Positions 1 to 5,000 of a stretch of DNA of 5,000 bases are shown here, piece by piece. The position numbers and the translations under genes are program-made. Source of the stretch: Aquabacterium sp. (lineage in GTDB: Bacteria; Pseudomonadota; Gammaproteobacteria; Burkholderiales; Burkholderiaceae_C); NCBI GenBank assembly GCA_017989885.1, contig JAGNPA010000117.1, positions 1-5,000 on the forward strand. Reading direction: 5' to 3'. The first letter of the stretch is position 1, and the number at the start of each line of letters is the position of its first letter. The notes below the pieces were generated by a model. It made no database searches. It was not told the DNA's origin and was given only the letters and a program-made list of their open reading frames with translations.

Positions 1-464
1 ATGATGCGACTGGCCATCAGGTCAGGGATGGCGCCCTCCAGCGTCTTGGCCACCTCGATGCGCATGCGGCGATCCTGCAGGGCCACGATCACCAGCAGGC
101 CATCGCCCACCTCGCGCCGACCGATCTTCCAGGTGTCACCCACCCGCTGCCCATACGCGGCAATGTCTTCGGGCTGGGTGCTGGGCACCATGAGGATGAC
201 CACCTGTGAGCCGCGCTGGGTCTCCAGCGCCTGCAGCTTGTCGCTCAAGGCGCGCAGTTGCTCGGGCGTCAGGGTGCCCGTCTGGTCGATGACGCGGGCG
301 CTCAAGGCCGGCACGGCCAGCACGCCACCGGGGCCGGTCGCCGTGTTGGCCTGGGCCCATGCGGCGGGCACCCATCCCAGTGTCAGGCTGAAGGCCAGGC
401 CAAGCAGCAGGCCCGCCAGCGTGACCAGCGGGCGCCGGGGTGGCCAGCGCAGCAGGGCATGCAT
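1..464 (-). CDS. TPM-domain protein (YgcG-like), secreted or membrane-associated, partial at left edge
   Basis: The first 154 codons are visible and the frame is open to the window edge, so the C-terminus is missing. Residues 1-39 look like a Sec signal peptide: arginines near the N-terminus, a long hydrophobic stretch (about 13-37), then an AWAQA cleavage region. Residues about 57-154 match a TPM domain, starting with VIDQTGTLTPEQ and continuing through SQVVILMVPST, a DTWKIGRREVGDGLLVIVALQDR core and an RIEVAKTLEG strand. This fold is found in YgcG-type envelope proteins and in thylakoid TLP18.3, where roles in photosystem repair and phosphatase activity have been proposed; the bacterial role is not settled. 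The start codon shares one base with the lemA stop (TGATG), and no strong ribosome binding site is seen, so translation is probably coupled to lemA. LemA followed by one or two TPM genes is a common arrangement. I infer an envelope role; whether the missing end has a membrane segment or a glycine-rich tail cannot be seen. Confidence 0.9.
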   Translation of the reverse strand, partial: MHALLRWPPRRPLVTLAGLLLGLAFSLTLGWVPAAWAQANTATGPGGVLAVPALSARVIDQTGTLTPEQLRALSDKLQALETQRGSQVVILMVPSTQPEDIAAYGQRVGDTWKIGRREVGDGLLVIVALQDRRMRIEVAKTLEGAIPDLMASRI

Positions 465-1093
465 CACTTGTTGCCGAAATCAACCGTGGGTGGTGCGGAG
501 ATCTGGGCTTCGTTCTGCACCGTGAAGCTGGCCTTGGGCTTGTAGCTGAAGACCATGGCCGTCAGGTTGGTCGGGAAGCTGCGGGCCAGCACGTTGTACG
601 ACTGCACCGACTCGATGTAGCGGTTGCGCGCCACGGTGATGCGGTTTTCGGTGCCTTCCAGCTGAATGCGCAGGTCCTGGAAGCCCTGGTTGGCCTTCAG
701 GTTGGGGTAGTTCTCGGTGACCACCAACAGGCGCGACAGGGCGCCCGACAGCTCGCCCTGTGCCTGCTGGAATTTGTTGAACGCTTCGGGGTCGTTGATC
801 AGCTCGGGCGTGGCCTGGATGCTGGTGGCCTTGGAGCGGGCTTCGATGACCTTGGTCAGGGTTTCTTGCTCGAAGTTGGCTTCACCCTTGACGGTGGCCA
901 CGATGTTGGGAATCAGGTCGGCGCGGCGCTGGTACTGGTTGAGCACCTCGGACCAGGAGGCCTTGGTGGCCTCATCCAGCCGCTGGAAGTCGTTGTAGCC
1001 GCAACCGCTCAAGGGCATGGCCAGCGCGAGGACCAGGCTGATGCCGGCCAGGCGGCGGGACAGGGGCGAGGGGGTGAATCGGGACGCGGGCAT
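464..1093 (-). CDS. lemA: LemA family lipoprotein
   Basis: This is a complete 209-residue protein, of normal length for LemA. The N-terminus has basic residues (R5, R13, R14), a hydrophobic run (about 15-28) and a lipobox LSGC with Cys31 as the likely lipidated residue, so it should be membrane-anchored and face the periplasm. The LemA core follows directly: YNDFQRLDEATKASWSEV, then NQYQRRADLIPNIVATVKG (about 51-69), the usual signature of the family. The later part is helical and rich in Q, E, N and R, including EARSKAT and ENYPNLKANQGFQDL. A solved LemA family structure is a helical bundle; the biochemical function is unknown. The chosen ATG has GAAAGG at 1100-1105, six bases upstream, and gives a sensible signal peptide. 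The stop overlaps the start of the downstream TPM gene by one base, which indicates an operon and a possible shared envelope task. Confidence 0.95.
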   Translation of the reverse strand: MPASRFTPSPLSRRLAGISLVLALAMPLSGCGYNDFQRLDEATKASWSEVLNQYQRRADLIPNIVATVKGEANFEQETLTKVIEARSKATSIQATPELINDPEAFNKFQQAQGELSGALSRLLVVTENYPNLKANQGFQDLRIQLEGTENRITVARNRYIESVQSYNVLARSFPTNLTAMVFSYKPKASFTVQNEAQISAPPTVDFGNK

Positions 1094-1154
1094 CGCAAAC
1101 CTTTCTGATCAGGAGGGCCAGTGCAGCAAGCGTACACCGGGCCGGGCAACCCAC

Positions 1155-1183
1155 AGAATAAATCAGGTCGATGACAGCGTCTT
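1155..1183 (-). promoter_or_regulatory. Weak candidate sigma-70 promoter for lemA
   Basis: On the minus strand a TATTCT hexamer (1155-1160, four of six matches to TATAAT) lies 17 bases downstream of AAGACG (1178-1183, three of six matches to TTGACA). It lies about 60 to 90 bases upstream of the lemA start in an otherwise GC-rich gap. The match is poor in the -35 box, so this is only the best candidate by eye. lemA could also be read through from the small gene upstream. Confidence 0.25.
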
Positions 1184-1187
1184 CAAG

Positions 1188-1204
1188 GGCGTTCTCAGAA
1201 CGCC
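1188..1204 (-). terminator. Short perfect hairpin around the stop codon of the 71-residue gene
   Basis: On the minus strand GGCGTTC, TGA, GAACGCC form a 7-bp GC-rich stem whose three-base loop is exactly the stop codon of the 71-residue gene (1195-1197). It is followed by CTTGAAG and not by a T run, so it is not a canonical rho-independent terminator. It could weakly terminate, protect the 3' end of the transcript, or be chance in GC-rich DNA. The palindrome is seen directly; any function is inferred. Confidence 0.3.
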
Positions 1205-1410
1205 GCGCTCAGTTCCATGCAGGACAGGACTTCGTGGCGGCGCGAGCGAGGGTAGCGGTCTCTCACGATCTTGACCGCACCCATCGGGGTGTCGGCCATC
1301 ACTTTGAGGACGCGTTTGACAGCCTGCTGGGAGGGGGTGATCACGACCAGGGTCGAGACTTCAAACAACTTCAGGGCCGGCTCAATGGCCAGGTTCATCA
1401 GGGCGCGCAT
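1195..1410 (-). CDS. Small protein of unknown function, 71 residues
   Basis: I do not recognise this protein. It reads MRALMNLAIEPALKLFEV at the N-terminus, then a hydrophobic strand STLVVITPS (about 19-27), a probable helix QQAVKRVLKVMADTPM (about 28-43), and a basic segment VKIVRDRYPRSRRHEV (about 46-61) before ELSAAF. There is no signal peptide, no clear transmembrane helix and only one cysteine (in VLSCMEL). The beta-helix-like centre and basic tail suggest a compact cytosolic protein, perhaps nucleic-acid binding, but that is speculation. Support for a real gene comes from GGAGAAG at 1413-1419, well spaced before the ATG, from mostly G/C-ending codons like those of its neighbours, and from its fit in the gap between rsxB and lemA on the same strand. 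It is preceded by a 9-bp inverted repeat and followed by a hairpin over the stop codon. Confidence 0.65.
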   Translation of the reverse strand: MRALMNLAIEPALKLFEVSTLVVITPSQQAVKRVLKVMADTPMGAVKIVRDRYPRSRRHEVLSCMELSAAF

Positions 1411-1412
1411 AA

Positions 1413-1419
1413 CTTCTCC
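1413..1419 (-). promoter_or_regulatory. Ribosome binding site supporting the 71-residue gene
   Basis: On the minus strand GGAGAAG ends two bases before the ATG at 1410, which leaves five bases between the GGAG core and the start. This is a good Shine-Dalgarno sequence and the main reason to accept the small frame as translated. It also rules out the second in-frame Met (residue 5) as the likelier start. Confidence 0.6.
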
Positions 1420-1425
1420 AGTAGC

Positions 1426-1450
1426 TGAACAGCAGCGCTGGTGCTGTTCA
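1426..1450. repeat. Perfect 9-bp inverted repeat, possible operator or 5' leader stem-loop
   Basis: TGAACAGCA (1426-1434) and its exact reverse complement TGCTGTTCA (1442-1450) are separated by seven bases. The 25-base element lies six bases upstream of the ribosome binding site of the 71-residue gene. Arm centres are 16 bases apart, so a dimeric regulator would meet its half-sites about one and a half helical turns apart. It could equally fold as a 9-bp stem in the leader RNA. There is no T run on either strand, so it is not a standard terminator. The half-site order is the reverse of a LexA box. Which regulator binds, if any, cannot be told from the sequence. Confidence 0.5.
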
Positions 1451-1515
1451 CGGCGACAGGATGCATTTTTCGCGCCAACGATGACAGGGGGATGACCCCC
1501 ATATCAGGGTTTGTC

Positions 1516-2172
1516 TCAGCTTTGTCCCCGGCGCGCTCGGGCGCGGGCCAGGGCGGCCTCGATCATGCTGCGCTTGTGGTCGAGCTGCACCGGGTCGGTG
1601 AGCTTGGAGGCGGCGGCCAGGTCCTGCAGCTTGTGCTCGCCCTTGGCCAGCAGGCGGACGTCGTTGTCGGCTTTCGCGCGGGCGATGCGGGTGGCGCGGA
1701 ACGTGTGGCGGGCACGGGCCTCATCGGCCTGTTCAGGCGACCAGGCAGCCCAGCCGGTGGGCACCGGCTCGGGGTGCGCCGGCACCAAGGTGATGCAATC
1801 GACCGGACAGACGGGCAGGCACAGCTCGCATCCGGTGCATTGGGATTCGATGACCGTGTGCAGGTGCTTGTTGGTGCCGATGATGCAGTCGACCGGGCAG
1901 GCCTGGATGCACAGCGTGCAGCCGATGCACCAGTCCTCGTCGATGACTGCCAGGGCGCGCGGCCCTTCGACGCCGTAAGCCGGATCGAGTGGCAACGCGG
2001 GCAGGCCGGTGAGTGCGGCCAGGCGACGCACACCCTCGGTCCCGCCCGGGGGGCACTGGTTGATGCCCGCTTCACCCAGGGCAATGGCCTGGGCGTAGCT
2101 GGCGCAATCAGGAAAGCCGCAGCGCGTGCATTGCGTCTGCGGCAGGAGGGCGTTGATCTGTTCGGCGTCCAT
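1516..2172 (-). CDS. rsxB: RnfB/RsxB-type iron-sulfur electron transfer protein, stand-alone and without membrane anchor
   Basis: This 218-residue protein is complete and has the RnfB layout. The N-terminal Fe-S (4Fe-4S domain) cluster motif has Cys15, Cys18, Cys23 and Cys40 in [14 protein letters not shown] and INQCPPGG. Two ferredoxin-type 4Fe-4S motifs follow: [12 protein letters not shown] (Cys82, 85, 88, 92) and [12 protein letters not shown] (Cys112, 115, 118, 122). Enterobacterial RsxB starts with a hydrophobic membrane helix; here the protein begins about 14 residues before the first cysteine, so it should be soluble. The tail from about 145 is rich in Ala, Arg and Lys and helical, and is not part of the ferredoxin domains. 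Single RnfB-like genes without the rest of the rnf operon are common in Burkholderiales, often near nth; partner and acceptor are unknown. It starts 32 bases after the phaZ stop with no terminator between, so co-transcription is likely. No strong Shine-Dalgarno sequence precedes the ATG, but the start aligns with the family just before the first cluster. Confidence 0.93.
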   Translation of the reverse strand: MDAEQINALLPQTQCTRCGFPDCASYAQAIALGEAGINQCPPGGTEGVRRLAALTGLPALPLDPAYGVEGPRALAVIDEDWCIGCTLCIQACPVDCIIGTNKHLHTVIESQCTGCELCLPVCPVDCITLVPAHPEPVPTGWAAWSPEQADEARARHTFRATRIARAKADNDVRLLAKGEHKLQDLAAASKLTDPVQLDHKRSMIEAALARARARRGQS

Positions 2173-2204
2173 GATGGCGCCGCAGTGTACAAGCCCGAGG
2201 TGGA

Positions 2205-3506
2205 TCAGGCGGCGATGCCCTTGAGTGCCTTGCCTTGAGGCGCCGCTTCAGCCTTGTTGTGAGCCAGGATGAAGGAGCGGATCTCCGGGTAGGCAAACTC
2301 GCGCCAGCGACGGCCCGAGAAGATGCCGTAGTGACCGGCGCCGACCACGTCGTAGTGCTTCTTGTTCTTGGCAGGGATGCCACTGCACAGATCCTGGGCC
2401 GCGCGGGTCTGGCCCGAACCAGAGATGTCGTCGAGCTCGCCCTCGATGGTCAGCAGGGAGGTGGTGGTGATGTCCTGCGGACGCACCAGCTCCTTCTTGC
2501 CTTCGGGGTTGCGCACTTCCCAGGTGCCCTTGACCAGTGCAAATTCCTGGAAGACGGTCCGGATGGTGTCCAGGTAGTACTCGGCCGGCATGTCCAGCAC
2601 GGCGTTGTACTCGTCATAGAACTTGCGGTGGGCTTCGGCGTTGTCGTCGTCGCCTCGGATCAGGTCGAGGAAGTAGTCGTAATGCGAGGTCGCATGACGG
2701 TCGGGGTTCATTGCCACGAAGCCGGTGTGCTGCAGGAAGCCCGGGTAGACATTGCGGCCGGCGCCCGGGTAGTTCTGCGGCACCTTGTAGATCACGTTGT
2801 TCTCGAACCACGAGAACGACTTGTTGGTGGCCAGGTTGTTCACGGCCGTGGGCGAGCGGCTGGCGTCAATGGGGCCGCCCATCATGGTCATGGTCAAGGG
2901 CGTGGTCTCGCCGCGGCTGGCCATCAGCGAGACGGCCGCCAGCACCGGCACGGTGGGTTGGCACACCGAGATCACGTGCACGTTCGGACCCACCTTGCGG
3001 ATGAAGTCCTGCACGTAGTTGACATAGTCGTCCAGGTGGAAGGCGCCGTCGGCCTGCGGCACCATGCGGGCGTCGATCCAGTCGGTGATGTAGACCTTGT
3101 GGTCTTGCAGCAAGGTGCGCACGGTGTCACGCAGCAGCGTGGCGTGGTGGCCGGACAGCGGCGCCACGACCAGCACCGAAGGCTGATCGCGCATCTTGGT
3201 GAGCATGGCGGCGTCGTCGGTGAAACGCTTGAAGCGCAGCAGGCGACAGAAGGGCTTGTGCTCGACAACTTTTTCCTGGATCACCACATCCACCCCGTCC
3301 ATCGAGACATGGTTGATGTCGAATTCAGGCTTTTCGTACTCTTTGGTCAGGCGGCTGGCCAGATCAAAACCCGCCGAAAAGCGGTGGGCCGAAGGCACTT
3401 GCGCAAAGGGCGACAGTGGGTTGCTGTAGAGCTTGGAGGCCGCGCTGGCGAACTCAGAGAAAGGGCTGAGCCAGGCGCGGTTGGATTCGTAGAGCTGGTA
3501 GAGCAT
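2205..3506 (-). CDS. phaZ: Intracellular poly(3-hydroxybutyrate) depolymerase
   Basis: The 433-residue protein closely follows the Cupriavidus necator PhaZa1 type (about 419 residues) from the MLYQL start onward. It degrades amorphous PHB in cytoplasmic granules to oligomers and 3-hydroxybutyrate. Visible landmarks include NPLSPF (29-34), [23 protein letters not shown] (about 117-139), and [11 protein letters not shown] with Cys182. That cysteine corresponds to the nucleophile of this family, which replaces the usual lipase serine. The remaining triad is probably an Asp in GELDDISG (359 or 360) and His392 in [15 protein letters not shown]. There is no signal peptide, as expected for an intracellular enzyme. 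The start at 3506 is preferred because MLYQL is the conserved N-terminus and AGAAGG (3514-3519) lies seven bases upstream; a further 38 in-frame codons upstream do not resemble the family. The short tail [15 protein letters not shown] is slightly longer than in the Cupriavidus enzyme. A PhaR-like palindrome lies about 55 bases upstream, and rsxB follows closely. Confidence 0.97.
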   Translation of the reverse strand: MLYQLYESNRAWLSPFSEFASAASKLYSNPLSPFAQVPSAHRFSAGFDLASRLTKEYEKPEFDINHVSMDGVDVVIQEKVVEHKPFCRLLRFKRFTDDAAMLTKMRDQPSVLVVAPLSGHHATLLRDTVRTLLQDHKVYITDWIDARMVPQADGAFHLDDYVNYVQDFIRKVGPNVHVISVCQPTVPVLAAVSLMASRGETTPLTMTMMGGPIDASRSPTAVNNLATNKSFSWFENNVIYKVPQNYPGAGRNVYPGFLQHTGFVAMNPDRHATSHYDYFLDLIRGDDDNAEAHRKFYDEYNAVLDMPAEYYLDTIRTVFQEFALVKGTWEVRNPEGKKELVRPQDITTTSLLTIEGELDDISGSGQTRAAQDLCSGIPAKNKKHYDVVGAGHYGIFSGRRWREFAYPEIRSFILAHNKAEAAPQGKALKGIAA

Positions 3507-3513
3507 GGCGTGA

Positions 3514-3519
3514 CCTTCT
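3514..3519 (-). promoter_or_regulatory. Ribosome binding site that decides the phaZ start
   Basis: On the minus strand AGAAGG lies seven bases upstream of the ATG at 3506. It favours this start over an in-frame ATG 38 codons upstream (3620), which lies inside the AT-richer promoter region and has no comparable site. Confidence 0.65.
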
Positions 3520-3560
3520 GTGTCTGTGGCGTCGAAAAGCATGCCTCTCAAATCGGGACA

Positions 3561-3575
3561 TGTTGCATTGCAGCA
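3561..3575. promoter_or_regulatory. PhaR-like palindrome upstream of phaZ
   Basis: TGTTGCA, T, TGCAGCA on the plus strand is a 15-base near-palindrome with six of seven arm bases matching. It lies 54 bases upstream of the phaZ start. TGC/GCA-type inverted repeats are reported binding sites for the PHB-responsive repressor PhaR near phasin and other PHB genes, so this is a reasonable operator candidate. It overlaps the region where a -10 box would fall for the TTGTCA element at 3587-3592, which would suit repression. The palindrome is seen directly; assignment to PhaR is inference, and phaR is not in this window. Confidence 0.4.
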
Positions 3576-3586
3576 TAAATGACTTT

Positions 3587-3592
3587 TGACAA
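3587..3592 (-). promoter_or_regulatory. Candidate -35 element for phaZ
   Basis: TTGTCA on the minus strand matches five of six bases of the sigma-70 -35 consensus and sits in the AT-richest part of the window, about 80 bases upstream of phaZ. No good -10 hexamer is found at 16 to 18 bases; the sequence there is AATGCA or its neighbours, within the palindrome. The promoter is therefore weak, activator-dependent, or placed elsewhere in this gap. Confidence 0.3.
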
Positions 3593-3661
3593 GATTGCAC
3601 GCGGAGTTTTGAGCAGGCATTCGTCACAATTTCACAAATGCTGTTCAAAACTGAAATGACA

Positions 3662-3694
3662 AAGGGGGCGCCCACCTTGCGGTAGCGCCCCCTT
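3662..3694 (-). terminator. Rho-independent terminator of the aminotransferase gene
   Basis: On the minus strand AAGGGGGCGC pairs with GCGCCCCCTT in a perfect 10-bp stem (3685-3694 with 3662-3671). The apex has a further ACC/GGT pairing around a four-base loop. The stem is followed by TTTGTCATTT, a moderate U-rich tract. It begins 58 bases after the aminotransferase stop codon and isolates that gene from phaZ. Because both ends of the stem carry A/T pairs, it could act weakly in the other direction too, but no plus-strand gene needs it. Confidence 0.8.
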
Positions 3695-3752
3695 GTTGCG
3701 TGTTATCCCCTAACAGGACGTCAAGACACCTGCTGGATCAAACCCGTGCGGC

Positions 3753-4952
3753 TCACATCACCGCTTTGATGGCCGCAGCCACAGCCTTGATGTTCTTGGT
3801 GTTCAGCGCGGCCACGCAAATGCGGCCCGAATCGACACCGTACACACCGAACTCGGCACGCAGACGCTGCATCTGAGTGGCGTTCAGGCCGGAGTAGCTG
3901 AACATGCCCTTCTGGCGGGTGATGTAGCCCAGGTCGCCCTGCACGCCGGCGGCGGTCAGCTCCTGAACCAGGGCCGCGCGCATGTCCTTGATGCGCACGC
4001 GCATCTCGGTCAGCTCGTCTTCCCACTGCTTGCGCAGCTCGGGCGAGTTCAGCACCATGGCCACCACGGTGGCGCCGTGCGTGGGCGGGTTGGAGTAGTT
4101 GGTGCGGATCACGCGCTTGAGCTGGCTCAGCACGCGGCCGGCTTCTTCCTTCGACTCGCTGACGATGCTCAGGGCACCGACGCGCTCGCCGTACAGCGAG
4201 AAGCTCTTGGAGAAGCTGGTGGAGACGAAGAAGTTCAGGCCGGCGTCCAGGAACTTGCCGATCACCTTGCCGTCTTCGGCGATGCCTTCGCCAAAGCCTT
4301 GGTAGGCCATGTCGAGGAAGGCCACCAGGCCGCGTGCCTTGACGGCCGCGATCACCTGATCCCATTCGGCTTCGGTCAGGTCGTAGCCGGTGGGGTTGTG
4401 GCAGCAGGCGTGCAGCACGATCACGGTGCCGGCTTCGGCCGCGTTCAGCGCAGCCAGCATGCCTTCAAAGTTGATGCCGCGCTTGGCTTCGTCGTAGTAG
4501 GGATAGGTGCCCACGGTGAAGCCGGCGGTTTCAAAGATGGCGCGGTGGTTTTCCCAGCTCGGGTTCGAGATCAGGGCTTGCTTCTTGCCGCTGACGTTGT
4601 GCAGGAAGTCGGCGCCCAGCTTCAGACCGCCCGTGCCACCAATGGCTTGCGCCGTGACGATGCGGCCTTCGGTGACGGCAGCGTGCTCGGCACCGAACAC
4701 CAGGCCTTGCACGGCCTTGTTGTAGGCGGCGATGCCCTCGATGGGCAGGTAGCCACGGGGCTTGGGAGCGGCAGCGATCTGCTGTTCGGCAGCGGCCACG
4801 CACTTCAGCAGGGGCAGCTTGCCGTTGTCGTCGGTATAGACGCCCACACCCAGGTTCACCTTGTTGGGGTTGGTGTCGGCATTGAATTGTTCGTTGAGGC
4901 CCAGGATGGGATCCCGGGGGGCCATTTCAACGGTAGCAAACAGCGAGGCCAT
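3753..4952 (-). CDS. tyrB: Aromatic amino acid / aspartate aminotransferase, subgroup I-alpha
   Basis: The 399-residue protein is full length for PLP-dependent fold-type I, subgroup I-alpha aminotransferases. It transfers the amino group between an amino acid (aspartate, tyrosine or phenylalanine) and 2-oxoglutarate in the cytoplasm. Visible residues include DPILGLNEQF near the N-terminus; the KVNLGVGVYTDDNGKLPLL segment (31-49); Trp133 in NPSWENH; Asn186 in HNPTGYDLT; Asp214 and Tyr217 in FLDMAYQGF; the PLP-binding Lys249 in STSFSKSFSLYGERVG with Arg257; Arg283 in IRTNYSNPPTHG; and Arg377 in DSGRICV, which binds the substrate carboxylate. All key catalytic positions are intact. AspC and TyrB share these residues, so substrate preference cannot be read from the sequence; tyrB is the symbol usually used for this gene in Burkholderiales. 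A GGAGA (4961-4965) eight bases before the ATG supports the start. The gene has its own terminator and appears monocistronic from this side; its promoter lies mostly beyond the right edge. Confidence 0.95.
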   Translation of the reverse strand: MASLFATVEMAPRDPILGLNEQFNADTNPNKVNLGVGVYTDDNGKLPLLKCVAAAEQQIAAAPKPRGYLPIEGIAAYNKAVQGLVFGAEHAAVTEGRIVTAQAIGGTGGLKLGADFLHNVSGKKQALISNPSWENHRAIFETAGFTVGTYPYYDEAKRGINFEGMLAALNAAEAGTVIVLHACCHNPTGYDLTEAEWDQVIAAVKARGLVAFLDMAYQGFGEGIAEDGKVIGKFLDAGLNFFVSTSFSKSFSLYGERVGALSIVSESKEEAGRVLSQLKRVIRTNYSNPPTHGATVVAMVLNSPELRKQWEDELTEMRVRIKDMRAALVQELTAAGVQGDLGYITRQKGMFSYSGLNATQMQRLRAEFGVYGVDSGRICVAALNTKNIKAVAAAIKAVM

Positions 4953-5000
4953 GCGAGCAGTCTCCGGACGGTTGGGGTAATCTGATGAAGGGAAGACGAG

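Noticed and set aside
440..1108. Open frame of 222 codons on the plus strand
   Set aside because: It lies opposite lemA, whose lipobox and LemA signature are clear.
1426..1450. LexA (SOS) box at the 9-bp inverted repeat
   Set aside because: A LexA box needs CTGT followed by ACAG. Here ACAG comes first and CTGT second, so the orientation is wrong.
1487..1500. GGGGG-ATGA-CCCCC hairpin as a terminator for rsxB
   Set aside because: The stem is only five pairs and has no T run after it on the minus strand. It is too weak to call.
1441..2238. Open frame of 265 codons on the plus strand
   Set aside because: It lies opposite rsxB and has the same shadow composition; the twelve cluster cysteines on the minus strand settle the coding strand.
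2235..3578. Long open frame of 447 codons on the plus strand
   Set aside because: It lies opposite phaZ, is rich in His, Val, Gly and Arg in the way typical of the antisense of GC-rich genes, and matches no family I know. phaZ on the other strand is unmistakable.
3507..3620. A 38-residue N-terminal extension of PhaZ from an upstream ATG
   Set aside because: The extension (with three cysteines close together) does not resemble the family, whose N-terminus is MLYQL. It would overlap the palindrome and promoter region, and a good ribosome binding site precedes the later ATG.
3624..3637. Two direct TCACAA repeats upstream of phaZ
   Set aside because: They are only six bases long, in AT-richer DNA, and fit no known operator spacing that I can defend.
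4077..4985. Open frame of 302 codons on the plus strand
   Set aside because: It is the antisense of the aminotransferase gene with a low-complexity Gly, Ala, Val, His and Asp composition. The minus-strand gene has all catalytic residues.
4953..5000. Promoter of the aminotransferase gene
   Set aside because: Only 48 bases remain before the window edge. Beyond the ribosome binding site, no convincing -10 or -35 pair is visible.

Overview
The window is GC-rich chromosomal DNA, most likely from a betaproteobacterium of the order Burkholderiales (Comamonadaceae or a relative). This placement rests on three things: the GC-rich third codon positions, an intracellular polyhydroxybutyrate (PHB) depolymerase very close to the Cupriavidus type, and a stand-alone RnfB/RsxB-type ferredoxin without the rest of an rnf/rsx operon. 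No tRNA, rRNA, CRISPR array, insertion sequence or phage gene was seen.

All six supported genes lie on the minus strand, so transcription runs from the right edge to the left. In that order they are: a subgroup I-alpha aromatic/aspartate aminotransferase (3753-4952) with a convincing rho-independent terminator (3662-3694); a regulatory gap carrying a PhaR-like palindrome and a tentative promoter; the PHB depolymerase phaZ (2205-3506); rsxB (1516-2172), only 32 bases behind phaZ and probably co-transcribed; a 105-base gap with a perfect 9-bp inverted repeat; a 71-residue protein of unknown function (1195-1410); a short gap with a weak promoter candidate; and the pair lemA (464-1093) plus a TPM-domain (YgcG-like) gene whose start overlaps the lemA stop and which runs off the left edge.

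The genes form separate metabolic modules rather than one system: amino acid transamination, intracellular PHB mobilisation linked by position to a small redox protein, and a cell-envelope LemA/TPM pair. No clearly novel system is visible. The least explained parts are the 71-residue gene, the inverted repeat just upstream of its ribosome binding site, a hairpin that places its stop codon in the loop, and a 9-base half-site shared between that inverted repeat and the leader of phaZ.
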